From the NCBI GenBank assembly GCA_963726785.1, contig CAVSDJ010000005.1, positions 62,001-126,000 of the forward strand: a DNA stretch of 64,000 nucleotides, in the 5' to 3' direction. Positions 50,711-59,776 of the stretch are shown here, piece by piece; within the stretch, counting starts at the first letter, position 1, and the number at the start of each line of letters is the position of its first letter. The notes below the pieces were generated by a model that did no database searches, was not told where the DNA came from, and saw nothing but the letters and a program-made list of their open reading frames with translations. The DNA is from DATEKX01 sp963726785 (GTDB lineage Bacteria > Acidobacteriota > Blastocatellia > UBA7656). The translations under genes and the position numbers were made by a program.

Positions 50711-52422
50711 TTATTTTTTGGCGCGCTGCTCAATCTTGGCCCAGGTATCGCGCAGCCCGATTGTCCTGTTGAAGACCAGCTTCTCGGATGACGAATCGGG
50801 ATCCACGCAGAAGTAGCCCAGTCGCTCGAACTGATACCGCGCGCCCGTCGCCGCATCACGCAGGCTCGGCTCGACCTTGCAGTCAGTCAGCACCTCTAAC
50901 GAATTCGGATTCAAATTGGCGGTGAAGTCCTGGCCTTCCTCAACCTCATTCGGATTCTCTTTCGTGAAGAGGTTGTCGTAGAGGCGCACCTCCGCGTCTA
51001 CGGCGTGCGCTGCCGAGACCCAGTGGATAGTGGATTTGACCTTGCGCCCATCGGGCGTGTTGCCGCCCCGTGTCGCCGGGTCGTAGGTGCAATGCAATTC
51101 AACAACATTTCCTTCGGCGTCTTTCACAACACTCTGTGCAGGTGATGAAGATATCCGTAGCGGAGACGGACTTCGCGGCCCGGCGCGAGCCGGAAAAACT
51201 GCTTCGGCGGGTCTTCACGAAAATCGTCCTGTTCGATGTAGAGAACCTTCGAGAACGGAACCTTGCGGTTTCCCGTGCTCGCATCTTCGGGATTGTTGAC
51301 GGCGTCCATCTCTTCTACCAGGTCGTCGGGATAGTTATCAATGACGACGCGCAGCGGATGGAGCACCGCCATAACGCGCGCCGCGCGCTTGTTCAAATCT
51401 TCGCGGACGTAGTGTTCGAGATGCGACAGTTGCACTGATGTTGTTGGTCTTGGAAACGCTGAGATCTTCGCGCAGAAATTGCGAATTGCTTCCGGCGTAT
51501 AACCGCGTCGCCGCATCCCCGAGAGCGTCGGCATGCGCGGATCATCCCAACCATTTACGCGGCCTTCCTGCACCAGCTTCAGCAGCTTGCGTTTGCTCAG
51601 CAGCGTATAGGTGAGGTTGAGCCGGTCGAACTCAAACTGCCGGGAAGGGAAAATGCCGAGTTGTTCGATAAACCAGTTGTACAAAGGACGATGATCTTCG
51701 AATTCGAGAGTGCAGATTGAATGAGTCACCTGCTCGATCGAGTCCGACTGCCCATGAGCGTAATCGTACATCGGGTAGATGCACCACTCGATTGCCCGTC
51801 CGGTGGTGCTCCATGTGCAGAATGCGATACATCACCGGGTCGCGCATGTTCAGGTTCGGTGATGCCATATCAATCTTCGCGCGCAGCGTGCGCGAGCCGT
51901 CAGGAAATTCCCCGTTCTTCATGCGCTCGAACAGGTCGAGATTCTCTTCGATGGAACGATTGCGATACGGGCTTTCCTTGCCCGGTTCAGTCAGCGTGCC
52001 GCGATACTGGCGAATCTCATCCGCATTGAGGTCGCAGACATAAGCTTTTCCCGCTTTGATCAGTTGGACGGCCCATTCATAAAGCTGCCCGAAATAGTCC
52101 GAAGCATAAAACAAGCCCATCCCATTCGAATCCCAGCCAGCGGACATCCGCCATGATGGAATCGACGTACTCAGTCTCTTCCTTGGAAGGATTGGTGTCG
52201 TCGAAACGAAGATTGCATTTGCCGCCAAACTCCGCCGCCAGCCCGAAATCCAGACAGATCGCCTTGGCATGGCCGATGTGCAGGTAGCCGTTTGGCTCAG
52301 GAGGAAAGCGCGTCTGCACCCGCCCGCCATGTTTGCCCGCCTGCGATGTCCTGAATAATGATGTCCCGAATAAAATTAGACCGGCCCACAGATTCAACAG
52401 TGTCAGATTCCGATGAACTCAT
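50711..52422 (-). pseudogene. glnS: Glutaminyl-tRNA synthetase, broken by four frameshifts
   Basis: Read through four shifts, the minus strand from ATG 52422 to 50711 encodes a full-length GlnRS of about 570 residues. The HIGH motif (YLHIGHAK), RFDDTNPSKEE, the KMSKS equivalent LLSKRKL, and the C-terminal anticodon-binding region (VNPNSLEVL-like, VFNRTIGLRDTWAK) are present. Shifts: one extra G near 52335 (GGCGGGC); a change near 52120 after EWDG; one extra C near 51797 before WCIYPMYDYAHG; and a two-base TG duplication near 51130 at HRV-KDAEG. No in-frame stop or missing motif is otherwise seen. The enzyme charges tRNA-Gln directly. Bacteria with GatCAB can live without it, so decay is possible, but sequencing or assembly indels would look the same. 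Confidence 0.85.
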
Positions 52423-52662
52423 CAGTTTATATTCTCTCCTATGCTTTGAGTAAAACAGCAATTATATATCGAATCCGAGGAACACCGCGAGCAGAACATG
52501 ACCGGGCGATGCCTTAATGAGCCGCCCAATTCAAGTCAGGCGGCTACTCGATTGCTGCAATATCAGAGCAGCCGAACTACGGGACGTGACTAAGGTTTTA
52601 TCCTTGCTAATCACAATCCAACAGAATACATTTTCCCAGAACCGACTGAAAAGGAATGCCCT

Positions 52663-54621
52663 ATGTCACAACTTTTGAATAATCGTTATCAGGTTCTTTC
52701 CATCTTGGGAGAAGGAGCTTTTGGTAAGACGTTTTTGGCAGAGGATATTCACATGCCATCTCGCCGCCGTTGCGTAATTAAGCAACTCAAACCCATCATC
52801 ACGCCTGCTCAATACGATTTCGTAAAAGAGCGGTTTCAACGCGAGGCCGCCATCTTAGAGCATCTGGGCGAGTTGAATAAGGGCGTTCCAAAACTTTATG
52901 CCTACTTCGCTAACGAAGACCTCTTTTATCTAGTTCAAGAGTGGATTGAAGGCAAGACATTGGGGCAGGTTGCGCTCGATCAGAATAAATTGAAAGAAGA
53001 TCATATCAAAGAACTGACTCTGAATTTGCTAACCATCCTTGATTTCATTCACTCGGAAAATATCATTCATCGCGACATCAAACCGGATAACATCTTGATC
53101 CGTCAACGAGACGGCAAAGCTTTTCTGATTGACTTCGGCATTGTTAAGGAAGTTATCAAGGTAGATGCATTCGGCAACCCGACAAGCTCAATAATCGCCG
53201 GGACGCCAGCCTTTATGGCCCCGGAGCAGGCGGCTGGAAGACCCGTTTTTGCAAGCGACCTTTATAGTCTTGGCATGACGGCAATCTATCTAATTACCGG
53301 GAAACCACCCGGAGATATGATTGATCGATTAACCGGCGATGTCAGGTGGCATCCGTTTGCAGAAAAAATCAGTCTTGAACTGGCCGGGATTTTAGACAAA
53401 TCTACAGAGCCGAATTTCCGTGACCGATACAAAACGGCTAAAGAGATGATGGAGGCTTTGCAAGCCATGCCTGCTCCTGCGCATCTGACATATCGCTCAA
53501 ATGATAAGAATTATATCTCCACTGTCGTGAGCCAGAAGCCGCTTGACACTCCTGTATCTAATCAAGCGCAATCTTCTGTTCCGGCGAATGTTCCTAACTC
53601 CGCGAAAGATTCATTTGAATATATTAAACCGGATGAAAAAGAACCGAGGCCACAAACATTATTAGAAACGAGGAATCAAACCCCTGCCACAATACAAGAA
53701 GAGATAAAACCGCTGACAGTGCAGGCGACACCCGCCCCACGCAGGCTTATCTGGAAGGCGGGTCTGTTTTTGGGAATCATCGGCGTTGTTTTGAGCCTCG
53801 GCATATATGTGAAAGGCAGATCCCAGACCATCAGCGTAGACCCGGGGTTCATGCCGAGAAATCTTTTATCTATGGATGTCACTCTGCCCAAGGATAAGTA
53901 TGCCCGGAGCACTCAGCGGGAAACTTTTTATCGCCAGGTGATAGGGCGTATAGAAGCATTGCCTGGAGTTCAGGAGGCAAGCTTTATAAGCACTCCGCCA
54001 TTAAACACCGATTACACGCCAATGAACCTTAGCGTTGAAAACCCTTCATCAAGTACGGCTACGAATCTTCCGGTAAAGCTTAGCGTGATAGAAGCCAGTT
54101 ATTTTAGCACTTTGGGTGTCCCTCTTTTGCAAGGTCGCTTCTTTACTGAACAGGATACGTATCAGAATCCAGCGGTCGCTATTGTTAGCAAGAATTTAAG
54201 GGATAGATTGTTTCCCGGAGCGGAAGCGATAGGGCAACGTTGTTCATTTACAGATGCCATCTACAAAAACCAGTGGATGGAAATTATAGGGGTAGTCAGA
54301 GATGTGAAACACAATTTGTTCGCACCTGATTATACTCCTGAAGTCTACATCCCATACGGCCAGAACCCCGCTTTCTCAATGAGCCTGATTGTTCGTACAA
54401 CGAGTGATCCTGCAACTTTCACTGATGCGATTAAAAAAGAAGTGCAAGCGTTAGACAATAGTATAACTCCGAATAACAACCGGGTGCTCGAAGATAAAAT
54501 AAAAGAGCAAGTTGATCCTCAGGTGTCGCGCTTTCCACTGATTTGCGCGGTGTTGGCTGCGATACTGAGTTGCATAAGCGGGTATTTAATATTTTCTCGA
54601 CGAGCCGCGCGGTTAGCATGA
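52663..54621 (+). CDS. Transmembrane Ser/Thr protein kinase with MacB-type extracytoplasmic domain
   Basis: ATG 52663 opens a 652-residue protein. Residues 9-270 form a Hanks-type kinase with GEGAFGKT (16-23), Lys40, HRDIKPDN (Asp138), DFG (Asp157) and APE (186-188). A proline- and threonine-rich linker follows. One transmembrane helix lies at about 364-383. Residues about 393-610 match a MacB periplasmic core domain, clearly alignable with the ADOP permease at 41935: DPGFMPRNLLSMDVTLPKDK versus NPGFNASNILTMSVGLSPVK, then RQVIGRIEALPGVQ and LLQGRFFTEQD. A last helix at about 625-645 returns to the membrane. The kinase is therefore cytoplasmic with an exposed MacB-like sensor. No permease half or ATPase is fused. 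Confidence 0.9.
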   Translation: MSQLLNNRYQVLSILGEGAFGKTFLAEDIHMPSRRRCVIKQLKPIITPAQYDFVKERFQREAAILEHLGELNKGVPKLYAYFANEDLFYLVQEWIEGKTLGQVALDQNKLKEDHIKELTLNLLTILDFIHSENIIHRDIKPDNILIRQRDGKAFLIDFGIVKEVIKVDAFGNPTSSIIAGTPAFMAPEQAAGRPVFASDLYSLGMTAIYLITGKPPGDMIDRLTGDVRWHPFAEKISLELAGILDKSTEPNFRDRYKTAKEMMEALQAMPAPAHLTYRSNDKNYISTVVSQKPLDTPVSNQAQSSVPANVPNSAKDSFEYIKPDEKEPRPQTLLETRNQTPATIQEEIKPLTVQATPAPRRLIWKAGLFLGIIGVVLSLGIYVKGRSQTISVDPGFMPRNLLSMDVTLPKDKYARSTQRETFYRQVIGRIEALPGVQEASFISTPPLNTDYTPMNLSVENPSSSTATNLPVKLSVIEASYFSTLGVPLLQGRFFTEQDTYQNPAVAIVSKNLRDRLFPGAEAIGQRCSFTDAIYKNQWMEIIGVVRDVKHNLFAPDYTPEVYIPYGQNPAFSMSLIVRTTSDPATFTDAIKKEVQALDNSITPNNNRVLEDKIKEQVDPQVSRFPLICAVLAAILSCISGYLIFSRRAARLA

Positions 54622-54707
54622 ATAAGGGCCACACGAATAATAAACTATCATGTTGCCGGCTTAACAATAACGTAGCAGAGCAGAAACAGCGTCCGGCACA
54701 TAAAGAA

Positions 54708-55019
54708 TTAACTTTGGTCCTGTAAAAAGGGCTGTTTGCATAGCCATAATCGGATTTCGCAGCGGGCAAAACTCGTCCCGCACGCGTAAATGTCCTTTTC
54801 GCATAACAAAAGACGCTTCCCGCACGGGGGAAACCTCATACCACATGGGGGAAACTGCTTACAGCGAGGGGGAAAGTGCTCACTGCACGGGGGAAAAGGC
54901 TCACAGCAAGGGGGGATTTGAGTCCAACACGGAGGAAATCCCATACCGCATGGGGGAATTCGAGTACTGCACGCACAAACGCTCATTTCGCACGGAAAAT
55001 CGCTCGTTTTGCGCCGCAC
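54708..55019 (-). CDS. Cys/Pro heptad-repeat small protein (possible)
   Basis: From GTG 55019 the minus strand encodes 103 residues made of a four-residue start, exactly 14 heptads and a final Ser. The best units read x-x-F-P-P-C-x (KQFPPCG, MRFPPCG, EPFPPCS). Cys is at position 6 in 12 of 14 units and position 3 is hydrophobic in nearly all. The codon for the second Pro varies among CCG, CCA and CCT while the residue stays, and Cys alternates TGC/TGT, which favours coding on this strand. Against this, no clear ribosome site precedes the start and no homologue is known to me. The regular Cys ladder might bind metal or form disulfides. Confidence 0.45.
   Translation of the reverse strand: MRRKTSDFPCEMSVCACSTRIPPCGMGFPPCWTQIPPCCEPFPPCSEHFPPRCKQFPPCGMRFPPCGKRLLLCEKDIYACGTSFARCEIRLWLCKQPFLQDQS
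54714..55007. repeat. Degenerate 21-base tandem repeat, 14 units
   Basis: Units of 21 bases run without phase change across 294 bases. The most similar ones share CACGGGGGAAA followed by a GCTCA-like end on the plus strand; outer units are more diverged. It occupies the gap between the kinase gene and the gene at 55109, and underlies the heptad ORF on the minus strand. Confidence 0.85.
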
Positions 55020-55108
55020 AAACCAGAGGAAGCATTCACTGCGCCTCCTCGCGGCTTCGATTTTCCTTAGTCTCTAACCTTTAACTCTGCTTACAGGAGG
55101 TTTTGATT

Positions 55109-55789
55109 ATGAACGATTTAGAAAAAAATCAGCTAGCCGCTCTCACGCGCGTCAGCGACTTCGGCGCGCAACATCCAACACTCTTTCCTGCCGCTCAATT
55201 CGCAGGTCAGTTGATGACTACGATTACCGCAGTCGCTAATGAACTGAACACGCACGCTGCTACGCAAGTCGCCAGCGCCAGCAGTGCGCGACAGGGCGCG
55301 ACAAGCAAAGCCGCTGCCCGCGCAGCCTTGCGTGAAGACCTCGAAGCCATCAACCGCACCGCTCACGTTATGGCGTTCGAGATTGCAGGACTCGGCGACA
55401 AGTTCCGCATGCCACGCGCCAGCGATCACAATTTATTGACCGCCGCGCGAGCATTCGCCGTTGACGCTACTCCGCTAACCAATGTTTTCGTGCGTTACGG
55501 TTTACCGCAGAATTTCCTTGAGGATCTCAACAGCGACATCGCCGCTTTCGAGCAGGCGACCACCGAACGTAATCAAAGCCTTGAGAACCAGACGGCAAGC
55601 GGCGCGGCAATTGACGAAACGACAGAGCGCGGCCTGAAAGCTTTGAAGCAACTAGACCGCGTGATGCGCAATATATTGAGAGATGATGTAGGAAGGCTGA
55701 CGGCGTGGATAACCGCCAGTCACGTTGAGCGCGTGCCGCACCGTCGCAAGCAATCACCCGTTGCGCCTGAGCCTCAGACCGCACAGTAG
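55109..55789 (+). CDS. Helical orphan protein
   Basis: ATG 55109 has a perfect AGGAGG 8 bases upstream. The 226-residue product is Ala-rich and predicted helical throughout (QVASASSARQGATSKAAARA, ATTERNQSLENQTASGAAID), with no Cys, signal peptide or membrane segment, and a basic, Pro-rich tail. I do not recognise a family. It stands alone between the 21-base tandem repeat and a large palindromic element. Confidence 0.7.
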   Translation: MNDLEKNQLAALTRVSDFGAQHPTLFPAAQFAGQLMTTITAVANELNTHAATQVASASSARQGATSKAAARAALREDLEAINRTAHVMAFEIAGLGDKFRMPRASDHNLLTAARAFAVDATPLTNVFVRYGLPQNFLEDLNSDIAAFEQATTERNQSLENQTASGAAIDETTERGLKALKQLDRVMRNILRDDVGRLTAWITASHVERVPHRRKQSPVAPEPQTAQ

Positions 55790-55798
55790 AAAAATCTG

Positions 55799-56085
55799 TT
55801 CACCGCCAGCCGCGTAGCGGCTTATGAGTTTAGCCGTGTACTTCAGTGCACGGAATGATTGTGATTAGATCGTCACGTCGCGTCAGCGACGATTGAGTCC
55901 CAATTCAATCGTCGCTGACGCGACGTGATTTATTATGAACCCGGCTTCCCGTGCACTGAAGTACACGGCTAAATTCACTCAGCCGCTAACGCGGCCATAA
56001 GAAATAGTCTCTCTGCGAAATCTCTGCGTCCGCCGCGTGCGAAGCACCTGATCGGCCATCCTGCGCCTATGCGGTGAACTCTCTT
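55799..56085. repeat. Composite palindromic element, copy 1 (family 5 plus family-4 remnant)
   Basis: Three nested stems are visible: an outer GCCGCGTAGCGGC-like pair, a middle GCCGTGTACTTCAGTGCACG paired with CCGTGCACTGAAGTACACGG, and an inner perfect 24-bp stem at 55873-55896/55905-55928. After 56003 follows a half family-4 element containing the GCCGCGTGCGAAGCAC insertion. It separates two convergent genes. Copy 2 is at 59558-59770. Confidence 0.85.
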
Positions 56086-57196
56086 CTAATTATTGAGGCG
56101 GTAGAAACGGAAGAAAAAGTGTTCTATAGGGAGAATCTCGACATCGCGGAAGCCTGCGCTTTTTGCGTAACTCCGCAATGTGTCAGCACGCATCACGGTT
56201 CCTGTTTCTGCTGATGGCTGATCTGCCATCCCCACAGGCAGGCAGTGCAGCACGCTCCAGCCATACATCATCCACTCTACGTCATTCCCCTTTTCTGTGA
56301 ATTCATCGCCGACACGCTCATCTGCAACAATCACGACGCCGCTATCACCAGCCAGATTGCGCATGGTTCGTAATGCGCCTACAGGGTCTGACATATCGTG
56401 CACACACTCAAAGGCGGTTACCAGATCATAGCGCCCTGCAAGCATGGGGTCGCTCGCGTCGCGTGTGTAAAAGCTCACACGATGACTCAAGCCTGCTTGC
56501 GAGGAATTCGCGCGGGCCATTTCAATAGAAGATGCATCCAGATCGTACCCGTCTACGCGGACTTTTGGATAAGCCTCGGCGATGCCTATGCTTGACCAGC
56601 CCGCGCCGCAACCAATGTCGGCAACGCGCGCCGGAGGATTCTTTCTGGAATCGAGCGTGAACGTCCGGGATAGCCACAAGCCATTCCGTTCCCAACTGCT
56701 TCAAGAACATCGCTCGATTCATCCCCGCCTGGCCTTCAAGCATGTCACTGCCATACTCTTCGTAAGGCACGCCGCCGCCGTTGCGATATGCATTCAAAAT
56801 AGATTCCAGCGGATGGACTGCTCCAACCAGAAGTTGAGCGAGCGGCGTCATGTAATTCAGGCTGTCTCGATCAACGAGCACTTCGGCGTGTCCGGCAGGC
56901 AGGCGAAATCGGCGAGCCTTTCGATCCGCATCTGCATTCTCGACTTGCAATATCCCTGATACGGTTTGCTGTTCCAGCCATTCGCGCACGTAACGCTCGT
57001 GCGTGCCTGTGCGCGAAGCAAGCTCAGTTGAATTCAAAAAATCACAATCGGCCATCGCCTCATAGAAGCCGAGTCTGTGGCCAATGTATATGGTGAATAT
57101 ATCGAACACCCCCGCAGCAGACTTCATCAAACGCTCGATGAATGTGTCGCGTTGTTGAGCCGACTCTTCTGCCGTTGTTAAATATGTGCTTGTCAT
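56086..57196 (-). CDS. Class I SAM-dependent methyltransferase with winged-helix N-terminus, one frameshift
   Basis: ATG 57196 (AGAGGG 4 bases upstream) begins an N-terminal winged-helix/dimerisation part (LNSTELASRTGTHERYVREW near residues 55-75). The frame changes near 56640-56670, and the continuation to 56086 carries the SAM fold (VADIGCGAGWSSIGIAEAYP, VDGYDLDASSIEMARAN, DLVTAFECVHDMSDPVGAL). Repaired length is about 370 residues, normal for this O-methyltransferase-like group. Substrate is unknown. It is the last gene of an operon with the alpha/beta hydrolase 15 bases upstream and the histidine kinase before it. Confidence 0.8.
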
Positions 57197-57211
57197 AAAT
57201 CCCTCTTTTCT

Positions 57212-58048
57212 TTATCTGGCGTGCGCTCGATTGACGAGGCTACGGGTAAAGGCCACCATATCGGCGGCGAATCGTTCAGGATATTCCCAGTGAAGCCCGT
57301 GTCCCGCGCCCGTGTAAACCAACAGATGCGAGCCTGTGATGGCCGCCCGCAAGACTTCCTGATCGCTCGGAGGGCAAAACGCATCCCTGTCGCCCCAGAC
57401 AATCAATGTGGGCGCTTTGATTTTGTAAAGCTCTGTTGAATGATCGGCTTCCAGAAGTCCTTCGAGCGCCGCCCGCCAAACACGCGCGGGCGCTTTCCGG
57501 CTTTCTTCTACGACCGTTTCGAGAAAAGTCTGCGGCACTTCTTTAGCCAGAGTGCTCTGTTGAAATTCAAGCGCAAAATCGCGGTCAATCGGATCTGTAA
57601 GGTTCGATACGGCATCGCTAAGTTCCATCACACACTGCTTGCCCCGGAAGCTGAAGAACGAGCCTATAAGCACGAGCCCAAGGATGCGCTCGGGGTAATC
57701 CAGAGCAAAACGTTGGGCGATGTGGCTGCCCATAGAATGACCGGCTATCACGGCTTGTTTAATGTTGAGAGCATCCATAAACGCTACGATATCATCAGCA
57801 AAATCACGAGGGTGATAGCCCGACGTAGGTCTATCCGAATCACCATGCCCCCTTTGCGACAGGGCAAAAGCGCGAATGGATGCGGGCAGATGAGATAGGA
57901 CTGGCTCGAAGGAGTGCCAGGAATCTGTGATGCCGTGCAGAAACAATACGGGCGTGCCCGCGTGATTTCCCTGCTCGACGTATTGAAGCTTAACCCGGTT
58001 GGGAAGCTCAACGAATTTTACAACGGGTCTTATGTTTGTTGATTTCAT
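57212..58048 (-). CDS. Alpha/beta fold hydrolase
   Basis: A 278-residue cytoplasmic hydrolase: HG of the oxyanion region in LFLHGITDSW near 37, nucleophile Ser in AGHSMGSH near 105, acid in GDRDAF near 223, and His in GAGHGLHW near 252. This is the haloperoxidase/epoxide-hydrolase-like group that cleaves esters, lactones or C-C bonds. It sits between the histidine kinase (18 bases upstream) and the methyltransferase. The substrate cannot be told. Confidence 0.88.
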   Translation of the reverse strand: MKSTNIRPVVKFVELPNRVKLQYVEQGNHAGTPVLFLHGITDSWHSFEPVLSHLPASIRAFALSQRGHGDSDRPTSGYHPRDFADDIVAFMDALNIKQAVIAGHSMGSHIAQRFALDYPERILGLVLIGSFFSFRGKQCVMELSDAVSNLTDPIDRDFALEFQQSTLAKEVPQTFLETVVEESRKAPARVWRAALEGLLEADHSTELYKIKAPTLIVWGDRDAFCPPSDQEVLRAAITGSHLLVYTGAGHGLHWEYPERFAADMVAFTRSLVNRAHAR

Positions 58049-58066
58049 AACAATCCGCTTTCCCTA

Positions 58067-58891
58067 TTATGCAATCGGTAATCTCAGCAATAGAGTTGTG
58101 CCCTGCCCCTCGTCAGTCTCGACCTTGAGTTCCCCGCCCAGATCTCTTGCGCGCCTGCGCATGCTTGCAAGGCCGTTGCCGCCTCTCATCTGCGAAGAGA
58201 GCATTCCCGTGCTGGCCTTTGCCATCGCAGGGTCAAAGCCTTTTCCATCATCGCTCATCTTCAAACTCAGACAATCGCTTTTTACTTCAAGGTCAAGCAT
58301 CACTTCGCGGCACTCGGAGTGTTTCACCATGTTGTTGATCGCCTCTTTGAAGATCAGGAAAACCTCGCGCCTGACGTTCGCTCCCATCGGTATCTCTCGT
58401 TGCACATCAGGCGTGCGAAAGCTCAAACGGATTTGGCGAGCCGTCAAGATGTCGCTGGCAAATCGCCGCATGCGCTGCGTGAGGTCGCTCAAACGGTCCT
58501 TCTGCGGGTTTATCGCCCACACAATATCGCTCATCGCCTCCACCAGTTCGTTCGAGATGTCTGTTATCGCCGCGAGAGTCCGGCAAGCCTCTTCACTTTT
58601 TTCACTCGCCTTCTGGTCACTCAACATCTGGCGCGCGGCTTCGCTGAGCAACGCGATCTTTGTAAGGCTTGCCCCTATGTCGTCATGCAGGTCGAAGGCG
58701 ATACGCCTCCGCACCTGCTCCAGTTCGGCGAGGCGCTCCTGCTTGCTCTTGCGCAATTTTTCTTCTGCGCGTTGCGCCTGGATCAACTGGCCGATGTAGT
58801 CGAGCGCCAAAGCGCGGTTGGCTTTTCCAAGCTCCGCCCGCTGAATTACCAATTGCTGTATAAGGTTGCGGGAGTTTCGTGACAGCATCAT
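58067..58891 (-). CDS. Soluble sensor histidine kinase of the NarX/DegS type
   Basis: AAGGAGG precedes tandem ATGs at 58891 and 58888, and overlaps the stop of the upstream gene. A short coiled region (residues 1-60) leads to a HisKA_3 phospho-acceptor helix with RRRIAFDLHDDIGASLTKIA (His near 69) and an HATPase domain (FKEAINNMVKHSE, MSDDGKGFDP, GGNGLASMRRRARDLGG). There is no transmembrane segment or recognised sensor, so it probably takes its input from a partner. Its NarL-type response regulator is not next to it. Confidence 0.87.
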   Translation of the reverse strand: MMLSRNSRNLIQQLVIQRAELGKANRALALDYIGQLIQAQRAEEKLRKSKQERLAELEQVRRRIAFDLHDDIGASLTKIALLSEAARQMLSDQKASEKSEEACRTLAAITDISNELVEAMSDIVWAINPQKDRLSDLTQRMRRFASDILTARQIRLSFRTPDVQREIPMGANVRREVFLIFKEAINNMVKHSECREVMLDLEVKSDCLSLKMSDDGKGFDPAMAKASTGMLSSQMRGGNGLASMRRRARDLGGELKVETDEGQGTTLLLRLPIA

Positions 58892-58899
58892 TCACCTCC

Positions 58900-59397
58900 T
58901 TAAATATTTGGAGATTCATTGAGCGGGAGATGCAAAGCCTCGCGGACTTGCGGCCATCGCTCCAAAATCTCGTTCACATAACCCATCTTGTCGTCCACGG
59001 CATCGGCTTTCGCGGCTATGCTAGCCCAAAAGTTGAGAGTGATGATGGTCCACGTATAGCCGCCACCGCCAAAAACCATTTTTTCCTTCGCCGGACTTAC
59101 GCGCCCGTCGGGAACCAGCCTGCCTAACGACTTGCAGCGATCTCTATTGTGGAGCCGTTGATATTTTTTGATGGCCTCGCGTGTTGGCGTATCAAAGCTG
59201 CCGGTAACCGAAGGACACTCCCTGTCGGGGAAGCCCCGCCAGAATTCTCCCAAAAACCAAAGCAGCGCCTGCACCACCATGACATCACCGGGCAGGTTTA
59301 TCCCGTCCCGACCGCCGACAACTTCCGAGACATTCATGAAGTCGTGATAATCTTCTTCCAGGTTGCTGCCGAAATAGTAGCGATCTATTTTTGCCAT
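58900..59397 (-). CDS. Peptidoglycan-binding-domain-like small protein
   Basis: The 165-residue product has a PG_binding_1-like core (GDVMVVQALLWFLGEF, SVTGSFDTPTREAIKKYQR, LVPDGRVSPAK) with a helical tail and no signal peptide. Such domains bind peptidoglycan or other polymers, but without a signal a cytoplasmic role cannot be excluded. GGAAGGAGA lies 12 bases before the ATG at 59397. Its TAA is part of the ribosome site of the histidine kinase, so translation is coupled and it may be the sensory partner of that kinase. Confidence 0.7.
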   Translation of the reverse strand: MAKIDRYYFGSNLEEDYHDFMNVSEVVGGRDGINLPGDVMVVQALLWFLGEFWRGFPDRECPSVTGSFDTPTREAIKKYQRLHNRDRCKSLGRLVPDGRVSPAKEKMVFGGGGYTWTIITLNFWASIAAKADAVDDKMGYVNEILERWPQVREALHLPLNESPNI

Positions 59398-59557
59398 TTC
59401 TAATTCTTGTCTCCTTCCTCAATGCTGATGAGCTACCTCTCATCGCTGATGACAATACAGTCAGCGAGCCATTTATGTATTTAAGGAACTATAAAGAAAC
59501 TATAAATTCGAGCGCAGGCGCGAACTGGAAGGAGCAATAGCAGAGAGATAATATTAA

Positions 59558-59770
59558 GGCCGCGTTAGCGGCAGGTTGAGTTTAGCCGTGTACTTTAGTG
59601 CACGGAAATAATCTATCACGTCGCTCGCGCGACGATTGAACTGGGATTCAATCGTCGCGCGAGCGACGTGATTCATCATTAACAGACCGTGCACTAAAGT
59701 ACACGGCTAAATTCACTCAGCCGCTACGCGGCTTTAAGAAATAGTCTCTCTGCACCTGAGGTGGTGAACT
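59558..59770. repeat. Composite palindromic element, copy 2 (family 5 plus deleted family-4 remnant)
   Basis: Same order of stems as copy 1 at 55799. The middle stem reads GTGTACTTTAGTGCACGG and its partner CCGTGCACTAAAGTACACGG. The inner 24-bp stem is 59616-59639/59648-59671. The tail keeps AAGAAATAGTCTCTCTGC and GGTGAACTCTCTTA of copy 1, but the middle of the family-4 part is deleted. The 379-base gap between the neighbouring genes contains little else. Confidence 0.85.
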
Positions 59771-59776
59771 CTCTTA

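Noticed and set aside
54845..55084. Plus-strand ORF through the 21-base tandem repeat (GETAYSE, GESAHCT units)
   Set aside because: Its start lies in the middle of the repeat, it has no ribosome site of its own, and unit-to-unit changes are mostly non-synonymous in this frame, unlike on the minus strand.
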